In this document: positions 57,546 through 64,000 of the stretch, piece by piece
How the letters are laid out: each line of letters opens with the position of its first letter
Numbering within the stretch: position 1 is the first letter of the stretch
Assembly: GCF_019977655.1 (NCBI RefSeq)
Contig: NZ_AP024849.1
Location: forward strand, 2,947,001-3,011,000
Source of the DNA: Clostridium gelidum
GTDB lineage: Bacteria > Bacillota > Clostridia > Clostridiales > Clostridiaceae
Direction: 5' to 3'
DNA length: 64,000 bases
Translations under genes and position numbers: made by a program
The notes under the pieces: generated by a model
The model's input: only the letters and a program-made list of their open reading frames with translations
The model's database searches: none
What the model was told of the DNA's origin: nothing

Positions 57546-58307
57546 TTAATCCTCAGCATCTTCTTCTATAAGCATATCAATTATTCTTTTAGGATTATCA
57601 AAAAATGCCCTCATGGTTTGATAATGTTCAGTTTCATCATAATCAACCTCATTTATACTTGAACCTGTTATTTCGTATATAGCAGCATCTGGATATGCCA
57701 TTATAATAGGAGAGTGGGTAGCAATTATAAATTGACAATTAGATTCAACCAATTGATGAATCCTTCTAATCATTGCCATCTGTCTTGATGGAGAAAGTGC
57801 AGCTTCGGGTTCATCAAGTATATAAAGGCTATAACCAGAAAATCTATTCACAAAAATTGAAAAGAAAGATTCTCCGTGGGATTGAGCATGAAGAGATTTC
57901 CCACCATACATATTCAAAAAAGAAGACCCGCCGGATCTAGCTAAAACATCTATATTGCTTGCTACATTATAAAAACTTTCAGCTCTGAAGAAAAATCCAT
58001 CCTTCGGTAATCTAACCCCTTTGATCAATTTTATATGTTCATCTAGTTCGGAATGAGTATCATTTGATGAAAAATTAAAATTTTTAGTACCGCCTTCAGG
58101 ATTAAAACCGTAAGCTATTGCAATAGCTTCTAAAATAGTCGATTTTCCAGCTCCGTTTTCGCCTACGATAAATGTTACTCTTGGATGGAATTCTAAAGTG
58201 GATAGATTGCAAATTGCAGGTAGGTTAAATGGATACTCATCAAAAGAGGGGATACTATCTCTATTGATTTTTAAACTTCTTATGTATTGAGTGGTTTGGG
58301 ATAGCAT
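57546..58307 (-). CDS. AAA-type ABC/SMC-like ATPase
   Basis: A 253-residue stand-alone ATPase of the predicted AAA_23/AAA_21 type. Walker A FIVGENGAGKSTILEAIA near 55, a Q-containing HAQSHGESFFSIFVNRF in place of an ABC signature, Walker B LYILDEPEAALSPSRQ and the switch FIIATHSPIIMAYP. It resembles the YbbL/OLD-like solitary ATPases and the ATPase halves of some defence systems. No partner gene (nuclease, toxin) lies next to it. ATG 58305-58307 is used because AGGAGGCAACTCATTT precedes it. Confidence 0.82.
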   Translation of the reverse strand: MLSQTTQYIRSLKINRDSIPSFDEYPFNLPAICNLSTLEFHPRVTFIVGENGAGKSTILEAIAIAYGFNPEGGTKNFNFSSNDTHSELDEHIKLIKGVRLPKDGFFFRAESFYNVASNIDVLARSGGSSFLNMYGGKSLHAQSHGESFFSIFVNRFSGYSLYILDEPEAALSPSRQMAMIRRIHQLVESNCQFIIATHSPIIMAYPDAAIYEITGSSINEVDYDETEHYQTMRAFFDNPKRIIDMLIEEDAED

Positions 58308-58417
58308 AAATGAGTTGCCTCCTAAAAACAAATTATAATAACTTTTTATAAGAAAATATATTAAAATACACTTGCAACGTTTATTCTTGATAGTTCAATA
58401 ATTAAATTTAGAAGATG

Positions 58418-58897
58418 TTATTTAATTATATCGTCAAATGAGCATTTTATAACTTTTTCAAGATCATTTGGGTTCATTTCAATTTGAGCTCCTATTTTCC
58501 CTCCACTAAATACTATAGTATCAAATAGTAAAGCTTCTTCTTGAATAAAAGTCTTAAAAACTTTTTTCATTCCAAGTGGGGAACAGCCACCTCTGATATA
58601 ACCAGTAATATTATTTATATCTTTAACATGGATCATTTCGATACTTTTTTCACTAGCTATTTTGCTAGCTTTTTTCATGTCTAATTCTTCAGCTACTGGA
58701 ATTACAAAAACATAAGATTCCTTAGAATGTCCTTGGGTAACTAATGTCTTAAAAACAGAGTCAACATCTTTTCCTATTTTATGTGCAACGGCAACCCCGT
58801 CAATTTTATTATCTTTATTTTCATAAGTATGAGTTATATATTCAATTTTGTTACTATCTAAAATTCTCATAGCATTTGTTTTGCCTTCTTTTGCCAT
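58418..58897 (-). CDS. ybaK: Cys-tRNA(Pro)/Cys-tRNA deacylase
   Basis: A 159-residue YbaK-type editing enzyme that clears mischarged Cys-tRNA(Pro). Motifs: NAMRILDSNKIEYITHTYEN, GKDVDSVFKTLVTQG (catalytic Lys region), VFVIPVAEELDMKKAS and GYIRGGCSPLGMKKVF. The GGxSP loop (GGCSP) is conserved. AGGAGGAAAATTAAAAGTT precedes the ATG on the minus strand. Monocistronic. Confidence 0.93.
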   Translation of the reverse strand: MAKEGKTNAMRILDSNKIEYITHTYENKDNKIDGVAVAHKIGKDVDSVFKTLVTQGHSKESYVFVIPVAEELDMKKASKIASEKSIEMIHVKDINNITGYIRGGCSPLGMKKVFKTFIQEEALLFDTIVFSGGKIGAQIEMNPNDLEKVIKCSFDDIIK

Positions 58898-58920
58898 AAC
58901 TTTTAATTTTCCTCCTTGGA

Positions 58921-59290
58921 TAATGTATTTCTAGTATATTATAGCATAAAATAAAACTTCTTTAATTATTATAAATATAAAGATTTTCTTTTATTTTCTG
59001 TTTATATATGAAATTTTAAATGTGAATTTGAAAAAATATCAAATGTAGTTATCTCATGTTTTATTTATGTTCGAATTCAAAAAAACGTCAGAATTGAATT
59101 GATGAAATATAAAACAAAATGAAATAGTTTTTGAATTTCAAAATTCTTAGAATCCAAATCCTCATATAAGAATATTGTATTGAATTACATATGATAATGA
59201 AGAAATAATTAGATAAGGAGTTACAAGTAGATATTAAATAAAAGAACTGCAAAAACTTATAAAATTAAAATTACAAAAGATATTCTAAAA
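58921..59290. other. AT-rich intergenic stretch without a visible gene
   Basis: Sequence between ybaK (minus) and the recombinase (plus). All frames are closed. A lone AAGGAG at about 59215 is not followed by a usable frame. No repeat or RNA family was recognised until the palindrome at 59300. Confidence 0.5.
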
Positions 59291-59299
59291 ACAGTTATT

Positions 59300-59335
59300 A
59301 ATAATTGCGTTAAATATACATTTAACGCAATTATT
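59300..59335. promoter_or_regulatory. 16-bp perfect palindrome touching the recombinase promoter
   Basis: AATAATTGCGTTAAAT (59300-59315), four-base loop, then its exact complement 59320-59335. The right arm runs into the -35 element TTGCAT at 59334-59339. It could be an operator, a recombinase-binding site, or a terminator (GTTTTT follows at about 59341). No gene upstream on this strand needs a terminator. Confidence 0.5.
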
Positions 59336-59362
59336 GCATTGTTTTTCAAAGTCTGATATAAT
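59334..59362 (+). promoter_or_regulatory. promoter of the tyrosine recombinase gene
   Basis: TTGCAT (59334-59339), exactly 17 bases, TATAAT (59357-59362). Confidence 0.65.
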
Positions 59363-59456
59363 ATACTTAAAGTTAGTGTACAAGCCACTTTCGAGAATAA
59401 TAAATTGTTTTTAGGATTTTCAGCTAAAATTTAAATAAGTGAAAAAGGTGAAAAAT

Positions 59457-60446
59457 ATGAAATATAATATTGAATCTGTTGAAAATAATAATCGTCCAGA
59501 GAGTTTGATTGATTTTTTAAATTATTTAGAAACAATAAAACGCAAATCTGTAAATACTATAAATGGGTATAAAACTGATTTAACAGTGTTTTTTAGATTT
59601 ATGATGGTTTACCGTGGCAAAGTCAACTCAGATTTAATTGAATTCGAAGAAATAGATATAAGTAAAATAGATGATGAATTTTTACAAAGTATAAAGCTTA
59701 GAGATTTATATGCTTTTCTTTCTTTCACAGAAAAATATAGAGGCAACAGCGCTTACGCAAGAGCTAGAAAAGTTGCTACATTAAAATCTTTCTTTAAATA
59801 TCTTCAAGGGAAAGCTAAGATGATATCAGATAATCCAGCATCTGAACTAGAATCGCCTAAGTTGGATAAACGTCATCCTGTTTATCTTACTTTAAACCAA
59901 AGTATTCATTTGCTGGGATCACTAGAAAAGGATGATAAAAATTATCAACGAGATTATTGTATTTTAACATTCTTTTTAAATTGTGGAATGCGTCTTTCGG
60001 AACTTTGCAGTATAAGAAGAGATAAAATCAAAGAAGACACTCTTACAATTATAGGAAAAGGTAATAAAGAAAGAACTGTATATTTAAACGAAGCTTGTTT
60101 GAAAGCTTTAGAGAATTATAAAAAGGTTAGAAATGATTCTAAAGCATTACCGGAAAATAAAACATTTTTATTCTTATCTTCAAGAAATTCGCCGATAAGT
60201 AAACGAACTGTTGAAGTTATGATAAAAAAACATATAACAAATGCCGGGCTCACTGATGAAAAATATACCCCTCATAAATTGAGGCATACTGCTGCTACTC
60301 TTATGTACAAATATGGGAATGTAGATATAAGAAGTCTTCAAAGCATATTAGGACACGAAAATATATCAACTACACAAATTTATACCCATGTAGATGATGA
60401 TTCATTAAGAGAAGCAGTAAAATCAAATCCTCTTTCAAAATTATAA
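59457..60446 (+). CDS. tyrosine recombinase (Xer-like integrase)
   Basis: A 329-residue site-specific recombinase. The N-terminal SAM-like core-binding domain is about 13-120 (IDFLNYLETIKRKSVNTING, ARKVATLKSFFKYLQG). The catalytic domain has R179 (NCGMRLSEL), a Lys in IIGKGNKERTVYL, H273 and R276 (TPHKLRHTAATLMYKYG), H300 (ILGHENISTTQIY) and nucleophile Y309. It is longer than XerC/XerD (about 300) through an insertion near residues 50-75, a little like XerS/XerH single-recombinase types. The start is ATG 59457 with AAAGGTGAAAAAT; a GTG at 59439 is the alternative. No phage genes nearby, so chromosome dimer resolution or a local role are both possible. Confidence 0.88.
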   Translation: MKYNIESVENNNRPESLIDFLNYLETIKRKSVNTINGYKTDLTVFFRFMMVYRGKVNSDLIEFEEIDISKIDDEFLQSIKLRDLYAFLSFTEKYRGNSAYARARKVATLKSFFKYLQGKAKMISDNPASELESPKLDKRHPVYLTLNQSIHLLGSLEKDDKNYQRDYCILTFFLNCGMRLSELCSIRRDKIKEDTLTIIGKGNKERTVYLNEACLKALENYKKVRNDSKALPENKTFLFLSSRNSPISKRTVEVMIKKHITNAGLTDEKYTPHKLRHTAATLMYKYGNVDIRSLQSILGHENISTTQIYTHVDDDSLREAVKSNPLSKL

Positions 60447-60469
60447 TTCTGCACTCTCCTTCCACATAA

Positions 60470-60512
60470 AAAAGGCTACTAGTCATAATTTTATACTAGT
60501 AACCTTTTATTA
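60470..60512. terminator. terminator between convergent genes
   Basis: AAAAGGCTACTAGT (60470-60483) pairs with ACTAGTAACCTTTT (60495-60508) with one mismatch; flanks suit both directions. Confidence 0.75.
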
Positions 60513-60554
60513 ATTTAAATAAGATTTTAAACATATGTATTTCTATTCTTATAT

Positions 60555-61157
60555 TTAAGGTATCAATGTATTTCCATACATTGTTTTAAAATGATCAGTA
60601 TATGCTGGTTCATTGCCTTCATACATTATAAGCGAATTGCCCTTCCTATAATAATACGGCTTTCTAGTGTAATTTGCATCTGTCCCGTTTATTGTTAATC
60701 CATTTTGGGAAATTCTGTTCACATCAGTTTGTAAGTCATTAGCAGAATTATATTCATAAACTCTAACTACATCTTTTCCCATTAAATAATCTGTTTCTTT
60801 TCCGCCAAAGTAATTTTTATTAGTATTCGCTGAATCTTCAAGTTTATAGCCAGCATTTCTAAAATCATCTCTGAAGTTCGTAGCAGTGTAGTTTAAAGCA
60901 TTGTTAATAGATCCTGTAGAATTAGTTATATCATTATCTGTATTTCCGGTAGCATTTTTAGTTGTATCTGTATTGTCAGTAGCATTATTCGCAGTATTAG
61001 GATTACCGGTAATATTATTACCATCCATATTGCCAGTAGAATTATTTGCGGTATTAGGATTACCAGTAGCATTATTACCTGTTTTTGAATTTCCGCTGCA
61101 ACCAACTAACGATATTGCAACTATAATAATTGCAACTAAAATAGATTTCCGTTTCAT
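60555..61157 (-). CDS. Asn/Thr-rich repeat lipoprotein
   Basis: A 200-residue secreted lipoprotein. Signal peptide with lipobox LVGC, lipidated Cys at residue 20. Residues about 22-85 are Asn/Thr/Gly rich with a 19-residue tandem repeat (TGNPNTANN core). The C-terminal about 110 residues form a compact domain (ALNYTATNFRDDFRNAGYKL, YFGGKETDYLMGKDVVRVYE, NSLIMYEGNEPAYTDHFKTM), which I do not recognise by name. The repeat acts as a flexible linker through the wall. AAGGGTGATTTATT precedes the ATG on the minus strand. Confidence 0.75.
   Translation of the reverse strand: MKRKSILVAIIIVAISLVGCSGNSKTGNNATGNPNTANNSTGNMDGNNITGNPNTANNATDNTDTTKNATGNTDNDITNSTGSINNALNYTATNFRDDFRNAGYKLEDSANTNKNYFGGKETDYLMGKDVVRVYEYNSANDLQTDVNRISQNGLTINGTDANYTRKPYYYRKGNSLIMYEGNEPAYTDHFKTMYGNTLIP
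60991..61079. repeat. 57-bp tandem repeat inside the lipoprotein gene
   Basis: Two copies of a 32-base block (60991-61022 and 61048-61079, GYRGTATTAGGATTACCRGT-like) with a period of 57 bases, exactly 19 codons, so copy number can change without a frameshift. Confidence 0.75.
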
Positions 61158-61244
61158 AATAAATCACCCTTTCTTTGAATTGTATTACGATATTATTATG
61201 TGAACTACAACGAAAATCTATGCGCAATTTTTAATTATATACTA

Positions 61245-61658
61245 TTATTGTTTTTTTAATTTTCTAATTCCAGGATAAATTTCTTCCGTCATTTCCTCAA
61301 TATCCTCATCGGCATTTAGGCCTACTTCATCTAAATACTCTATATGTTCAAAAGCATCTTCATATTCTTCTTTAGAATCATCAATTTCATTTGTTGTTTT
61401 CCCGAATTTACTGTATATATCTTTTAAATCAAGATTCTCTTCATCTATTTCATGAAGTTCGTCTTCATTTAAAGAAGTTTTTAAATCATTTAAAAACTCT
61501 TCTTCTAATAATTCGTTTTCTTCTTTTGTTTTTGCAATATCTTCTATTTTAATGGCTTTTGTATCTATGCCTTCTAGTTCCAAACATTTGCCACAATTAT
61601 CACAAATCTTATTTTCATAGATATCACAATTATCATCATCTGTATACTTATATGTCAT
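61245..61658 (-). CDS. uncharacterised acidic protein with CxxCxxC motif
   Basis: A 137-residue protein. Near the N-terminus CDIYENKICDNCGKCLE gives C-x7-C-x2-C-x2-C, a possible zinc or Fe-S site. The rest is very acidic (ELLEEEFLNDLKTSLNEDE, DIEEMTEEIYPGIRKLKKQ) and probably helical. ATG 61656-61658 has GAGGTGTTTTAT before it on the minus strand. Not a named family that I can identify. Monocistronic. Confidence 0.65.
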   Translation of the reverse strand: MTYKYTDDDNCDIYENKICDNCGKCLELEGIDTKAIKIEDIAKTKEENELLEEEFLNDLKTSLNEDELHEIDEENLDLKDIYSKFGKTTNEIDDSKEEYEDAFEHIEYLDEVGLNADEDIEEMTEEIYPGIRKLKKQ

Positions 61659-61817
61659 ATAAAACACCTCATTTTTCTATTATGGAATATCATTAAATTA
61701 TAACAAAAATAATTAGCTAAAGCAAATTTTAGACTTGTTATTTATTTTCATGTGCCTAATACATATTTGTTCTACTTTACTTTAATATTTAAAACTAATA
61801 TGTTTTGTTAAGTTTAT

Positions 61818-62321
61818 TTATATTATATCTTCCCAGTTTATATATTTATTAAGAATATTAATTGTTCTTTCTAAATAATCTTTCTCTACTTCTGTAAATC
61901 TGTCAAATTCATCACTATCTAAATCAAGAACACCTATAAGTTCATTTTCTTTAATTATAGGTACAACTATTTCAGAGTTCGAAGCAGCATCGCAAGCAAT
62001 ATGTCCTTCAAATTTATGTACATCTTTAATTAGCAGTGTTTCTCTTTTTGAAGCAGAAGTTCCGCATACACCTTTGCCAATTTCAATTTTAGTGCAAGCT
62101 GGCATGCCTTGAAAAGGCCCAAGTATAAGTGTATTGTTTTTTACCAAATAAAAACCACACCAGTTTATTCTCCCTATAAGTACATTAATTAATGCTGAAG
62201 CATTACAAAGCTTAGTTATAGGTAAATCTTCTTTATCTTGCATTAACCCTTCAAGCATAACAAGCATATTGTCTAACTTACTCTCTATGCTTATATTTTC
62301 AAAGATTTTTATATCAAACAT
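61818..62321 (-). CDS. msrC: free methionine-R-sulfoxide reductase (GAF domain)
   Basis: A 167-residue GAF-fold fRMsr that reduces free methionine-R-sulfoxide. The three redox cysteines are in GPFQGMPACTKIEIG (C76), GKGVCGTSASKRETLLI (C86) and KFEGHIACDAASNSEIVV (C110), matching the spacing of the E. coli enzyme. NWCGFYLVKNNTLILGPF and GVLDLDSDEFDRFTEVEKDY complete the pattern. AAGGTGATAGA precedes the ATG. Divergent from lexA. Confidence 0.92.
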   Translation of the reverse strand: MFDIKIFENISIESKLDNMLVMLEGLMQDKEDLPITKLCNASALINVLIGRINWCGFYLVKNNTLILGPFQGMPACTKIEIGKGVCGTSASKRETLLIKDVHKFEGHIACDAASNSEIVVPIIKENELIGVLDLDSDEFDRFTEVEKDYLERTINILNKYINWEDII

Positions 62322-62456
62322 TCTATCACCTTATCTTTCAATTAATTTTAACTGATAATATCAAAATTTAATTTCATAAATTTTGATATTTATTATAAAT
62401 ATAATACTATTAATTTAATATTATGGGAAGAATAATATAGAAGCAGTAAAATTTCA

Positions 62457-62468
62457 GAACATAAGTTT
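62457..62468. promoter_or_regulatory. LexA box (autoregulatory operator)
   Basis: GAACATAAGTTT matches the Gram-positive LexA/DinR core GAAC-N4-GTTY and overlaps the -35 region of the lexA promoter. Confidence 0.65.
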
Positions 62469-62496
62469 GCTCTATAGTACAGTAATATGCTATAAT
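62467..62496 (+). promoter_or_regulatory. lexA promoter
   Basis: TTGCTC (62467-62472), 18-base spacer, TATAAT (62491-62496). LexA bound at 62457-62468 would block it. Confidence 0.6.
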
Positions 62497-62524
62497 AATT
62501 AGAAGAATAGTGAGGTGTTTGTTA

Positions 62525-63133
62525 ATGGCAGACGTAAAAGATAAGCAATCAGAAATATATGAATTTTTAAAAACTTATACAGGAAACAAAGGCTATCCAC
62601 CTTCAGTAAGGGAAATTTGTGAAGCTGTATCTTTAAGATCAACTTCAACTGTTCATGGCCATTTAAAAAGATTAGAAAAAAAGGGCATGATTAAAAGAGA
62701 TCCATCTAAGCCAAGAGCTTTAGAAATAGCTGAACTTTCAGCTCCCAAAAAAGAGATGATTAATATTCCTATTATAGGTAAAATTACAGCAGGACTTCCA
62801 ATACTTGCAACTGAAAACATAGAAGATACGTTCCCAATACCATTAGATTATATAAAACATGATAAAGAACTTTTTATGCTTCGAGTTTCCGGGCAAAGTA
62901 TGGTTAATGTAGGTATCAGAGATAATGATTTAGCTATTATAGAAAGTTCACAAAATGCAATAAATGGTGATATAGTAGTTGCTTTAATAGATGATAGTGC
63001 TACGATAAAGAGATTCTTTAAAGAAAAGGATCATATTAGACTTCAACCTGAAAATGATACTATGAAGCCTATTTTAGTAGATGATTGCAAAATATTAGGT
63101 AAGCTTGTTGGAATATTCAGATCTTTCATATAA
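62525..63133 (+). CDS. lexA: LexA repressor
   Basis: SOS repressor of 202 residues. The winged HTH is PPSVREICEAVSLRSTSTVH, then GHLKRLEKKGMIKRD. The self-cleavage site A89-G90 is in GKITAGLPILA. Catalytic S125 is in VSGQSMVNVGI, and K162 in DSATIKRFFK. ATG 62525 has GTGAGGTGTTTGTTA; a GTG at 62510 overlaps the ribosome site. A LexA box in its promoter points to autoregulation. The methionine gamma-lyase-family neighbour is the usual clostridial context. Confidence 0.96.
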   Translation: MADVKDKQSEIYEFLKTYTGNKGYPPSVREICEAVSLRSTSTVHGHLKRLEKKGMIKRDPSKPRALEIAELSAPKKEMINIPIIGKITAGLPILATENIEDTFPIPLDYIKHDKELFMLRVSGQSMVNVGIRDNDLAIIESSQNAINGDIVVALIDDSATIKRFFKEKDHIRLQPENDTMKPILVDDCKILGKLVGIFRSFI

Positions 63134-63147
63134 AAACTTATATATAT

Positions 63148-63192
63148 AAAGCAAGTCAGTATTTAGCATTAGTATACTGACTTGCTTTTATA
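63148..63192. terminator. bidirectional terminator
   Basis: Perfect 15-base repeat AAAGCAAGTCAGTAT (63148-63162) / ATACTGACTTGCTTT (63174-63188), then TATATAT. Serves lexA and the convergent lyase gene. Confidence 0.85.
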
Positions 63193-63243
63193 TATTATAC
63201 AATTTTAATTATAATTCATTGAACTTTGCTTTATCTGAAAAAA

Positions 63244-64000
63244 TTATTCTGTTTCTAATACTTTACTTAATCCAATAAGTACACCTATTTTACCATGATC
63301 AAAATTTAATCCGCCTTGGATATAAGCTATATATGGTTCTCTCACAGGTCCGTCTGCTGATAATTCAATAGTCGAACCTGAAATAAATGCACCTGCTGCC
63401 ATAACAATTTCACTATCATATCCCGGCATTGCCCAGGGTTCACACACTGCAAATGCATCTATTGGTGATCCTGCTTGTATTCCACTACAGAAATTAATTA
63501 ATTTTTTAGGATCTCCAAATTCAATTGCTTGAATTATATCTGTTCTTTTATCACTTGATGATGGAAATACTTTAAAACCTACAATTTCCATTACACGAGC
63601 GCAAAAAATTGCAGTTTTTACAGCTTCTATAGATACATGTGGAGCTGAGAACAATCCTTGGTAAAAACTCCTCATAAGACCATATGTAGCGCCATACTCT
63701 CCTCCTACGCCCGGAACAGTCAATCTATTTGCAGCAGCATCTACATATTCTTTTTTTCCTACAACATATCCGCCCCCTGGTGCAATCCCACCACCTATAT
63801 TTTTCATAAGTGAGCCTGCCATAATATCAGCACCAAATTCTGTAGGTTCAACAGTTTCAATAAATTCACCGTAACAGTTATCTATAAATATTATTACATC
63901 TGTTCTAACTTCTCTTATATGTTTAATTACTTCTGCTATTTCTGAAACTAAAAATGATTTTCTAGAAGCATAACCTGTGCTTCTTTGAATATGTATAAGC
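63244..64000 (-). CDS. methionine gamma-lyase family / aluminium resistance protein, C-terminal part
   Basis: The frame runs off the window end, so the 5' part is missing; about 252 residues are present. It belongs to the PLP-dependent Met_gamma_lyase-like (PF06838, formerly aluminium resistance) family. From the window edge it reads IHIQRSTGYASRKSF, DVIIFIDNCYGEFIETVEP and then GADIMAGSLMKNIGGGIAPG, where the Lys is the likely PLP lysine. It continues with NRLTVPGVGGEYGATYGLMR and ends IGVLIGLSKVLETE. The ATG at 63822 is internal. The reaction is not settled for this family. Confidence 0.88.
   Translation of the reverse strand, partial: LIHIQRSTGYASRKSFLVSEIAEVIKHIREVRTDVIIFIDNCYGEFIETVEPTEFGADIMAGSLMKNIGGGIAPGGGYVVGKKEYVDAAANRLTVPGVGGEYGATYGLMRSFYQGLFSAPHVSIEAVKTAIFCARVMEIVGFKVFPSSSDKRTDIIQAIEFGDPKKLINFCSGIQAGSPIDAFAVCEPWAMPGYDSEIVMAAGAFISGSTIELSADGPVREPYIAYIQGGLNFDHGKIGVLIGLSKVLETE

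Noticed and set aside
63244..63822. Complete short gene starting at ATG 63822
   Set aside because: The frame stays open with family-typical sequence up to the window end, so this Met is internal.

Overview
This window is one contiguous stretch of a low-GC, Gram-positive anaerobe chromosome, most like Clostridium sensu stricto (saccharolytic or solventogenic group). The evidence is the AT-rich sequence, strong AGGAGG ribosome sites, frequent TTG/GTG starts, a CpI-like [FeFe] hydrogenase, an IspH-ribosomal S1 fusion, FeoA/FeoB with a small Cys-rich partner, and the clostridial forms of ZTP, cobalamin and preQ1 riboswitches. Species cannot be named from sequence reading alone. No rRNA, tRNA, CRISPR array, complete insertion sequence or prophage was seen.

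Layout. 0-10 kb: a truncated XRE regulator, def, an XRE-TPR regulator, an ECF transporter S subunit, a GyrI-like domain protein, a phage replisome organizer-like protein, a GNAT enzyme, a ZTP riboswitch driving a stand-alone AICAR formyltransferase, a cytidylate kinase-like protein, a CBS protein, a HAD phosphatase and a DUF1836 protein. 10-15 kb: divergent mntH and mntR with a palindromic candidate operator between them, then a cobalamin riboswitch with a terminator ahead of a BtuF-BtuC-BtuD type ABC importer. 15.2-20.6 kb: a minus-strand signalling operon of visibly higher GC, comprising a membrane-anchored sugar-binding-like protein, an HD-GYP response regulator and a 979-residue BvgS-like hybrid kinase.

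21-33 kb: a two-gene redox operon (NuoF/GltD-like flavoprotein plus [FeFe] hydrogenase), an AgrA/AgrC-like two-component pair, a charged coiled-coil protein, a decayed methyltransferase, the feoA-feoB-Cys-rich iron operon, a YdjM-like membrane hydrolase, a Cof-type HAD and a DUF1189 membrane protein. 33.7-37.1 kb: a preQ1-I riboswitch with terminator, then queD-queE-folE-queC-queF, which together make preQ1 from GTP; two MITE-like palindromic repeats lie inside this operon. 37.2-43.6 kb: copy 1 of a structured repeat, a BaiN/HI0933-like flavoprotein, cmk, ispH-S1, a Nudix hydrolase and a MATE exporter.

43.7-50.9 kb: a response regulator, LanFEG/Cpr-like ABC exporter and sensor kinase module (probably peptide antibiotic defence), an NCS2 purine permease with a G-rich leader, and a DUF815 ATPase. 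51-55 kb: ferritin and a series of small uncharacterised proteins (some very short), a pentapeptide repeat protein and copy 2 of the structured repeat. 55-64 kb: GNAT, miaB, an AAA ATPase, ybaK, a tyrosine recombinase behind a 16-bp perfect palindrome, an Asn-rich lipoprotein, a CxxCxxC protein, free methionine-R-sulfoxide reductase, lexA with its own operator, and the 3' part of a methionine gamma-lyase-family gene cut by the window edge.

The strongest candidates for something undescribed are the two-copy structured repeat with compensatory changes between copies (37225-37370 and 54919-55075), the higher-GC signalling operon, and the small-protein cluster at 51.7-54.8 kb. None of these can be proven novel without database searches.
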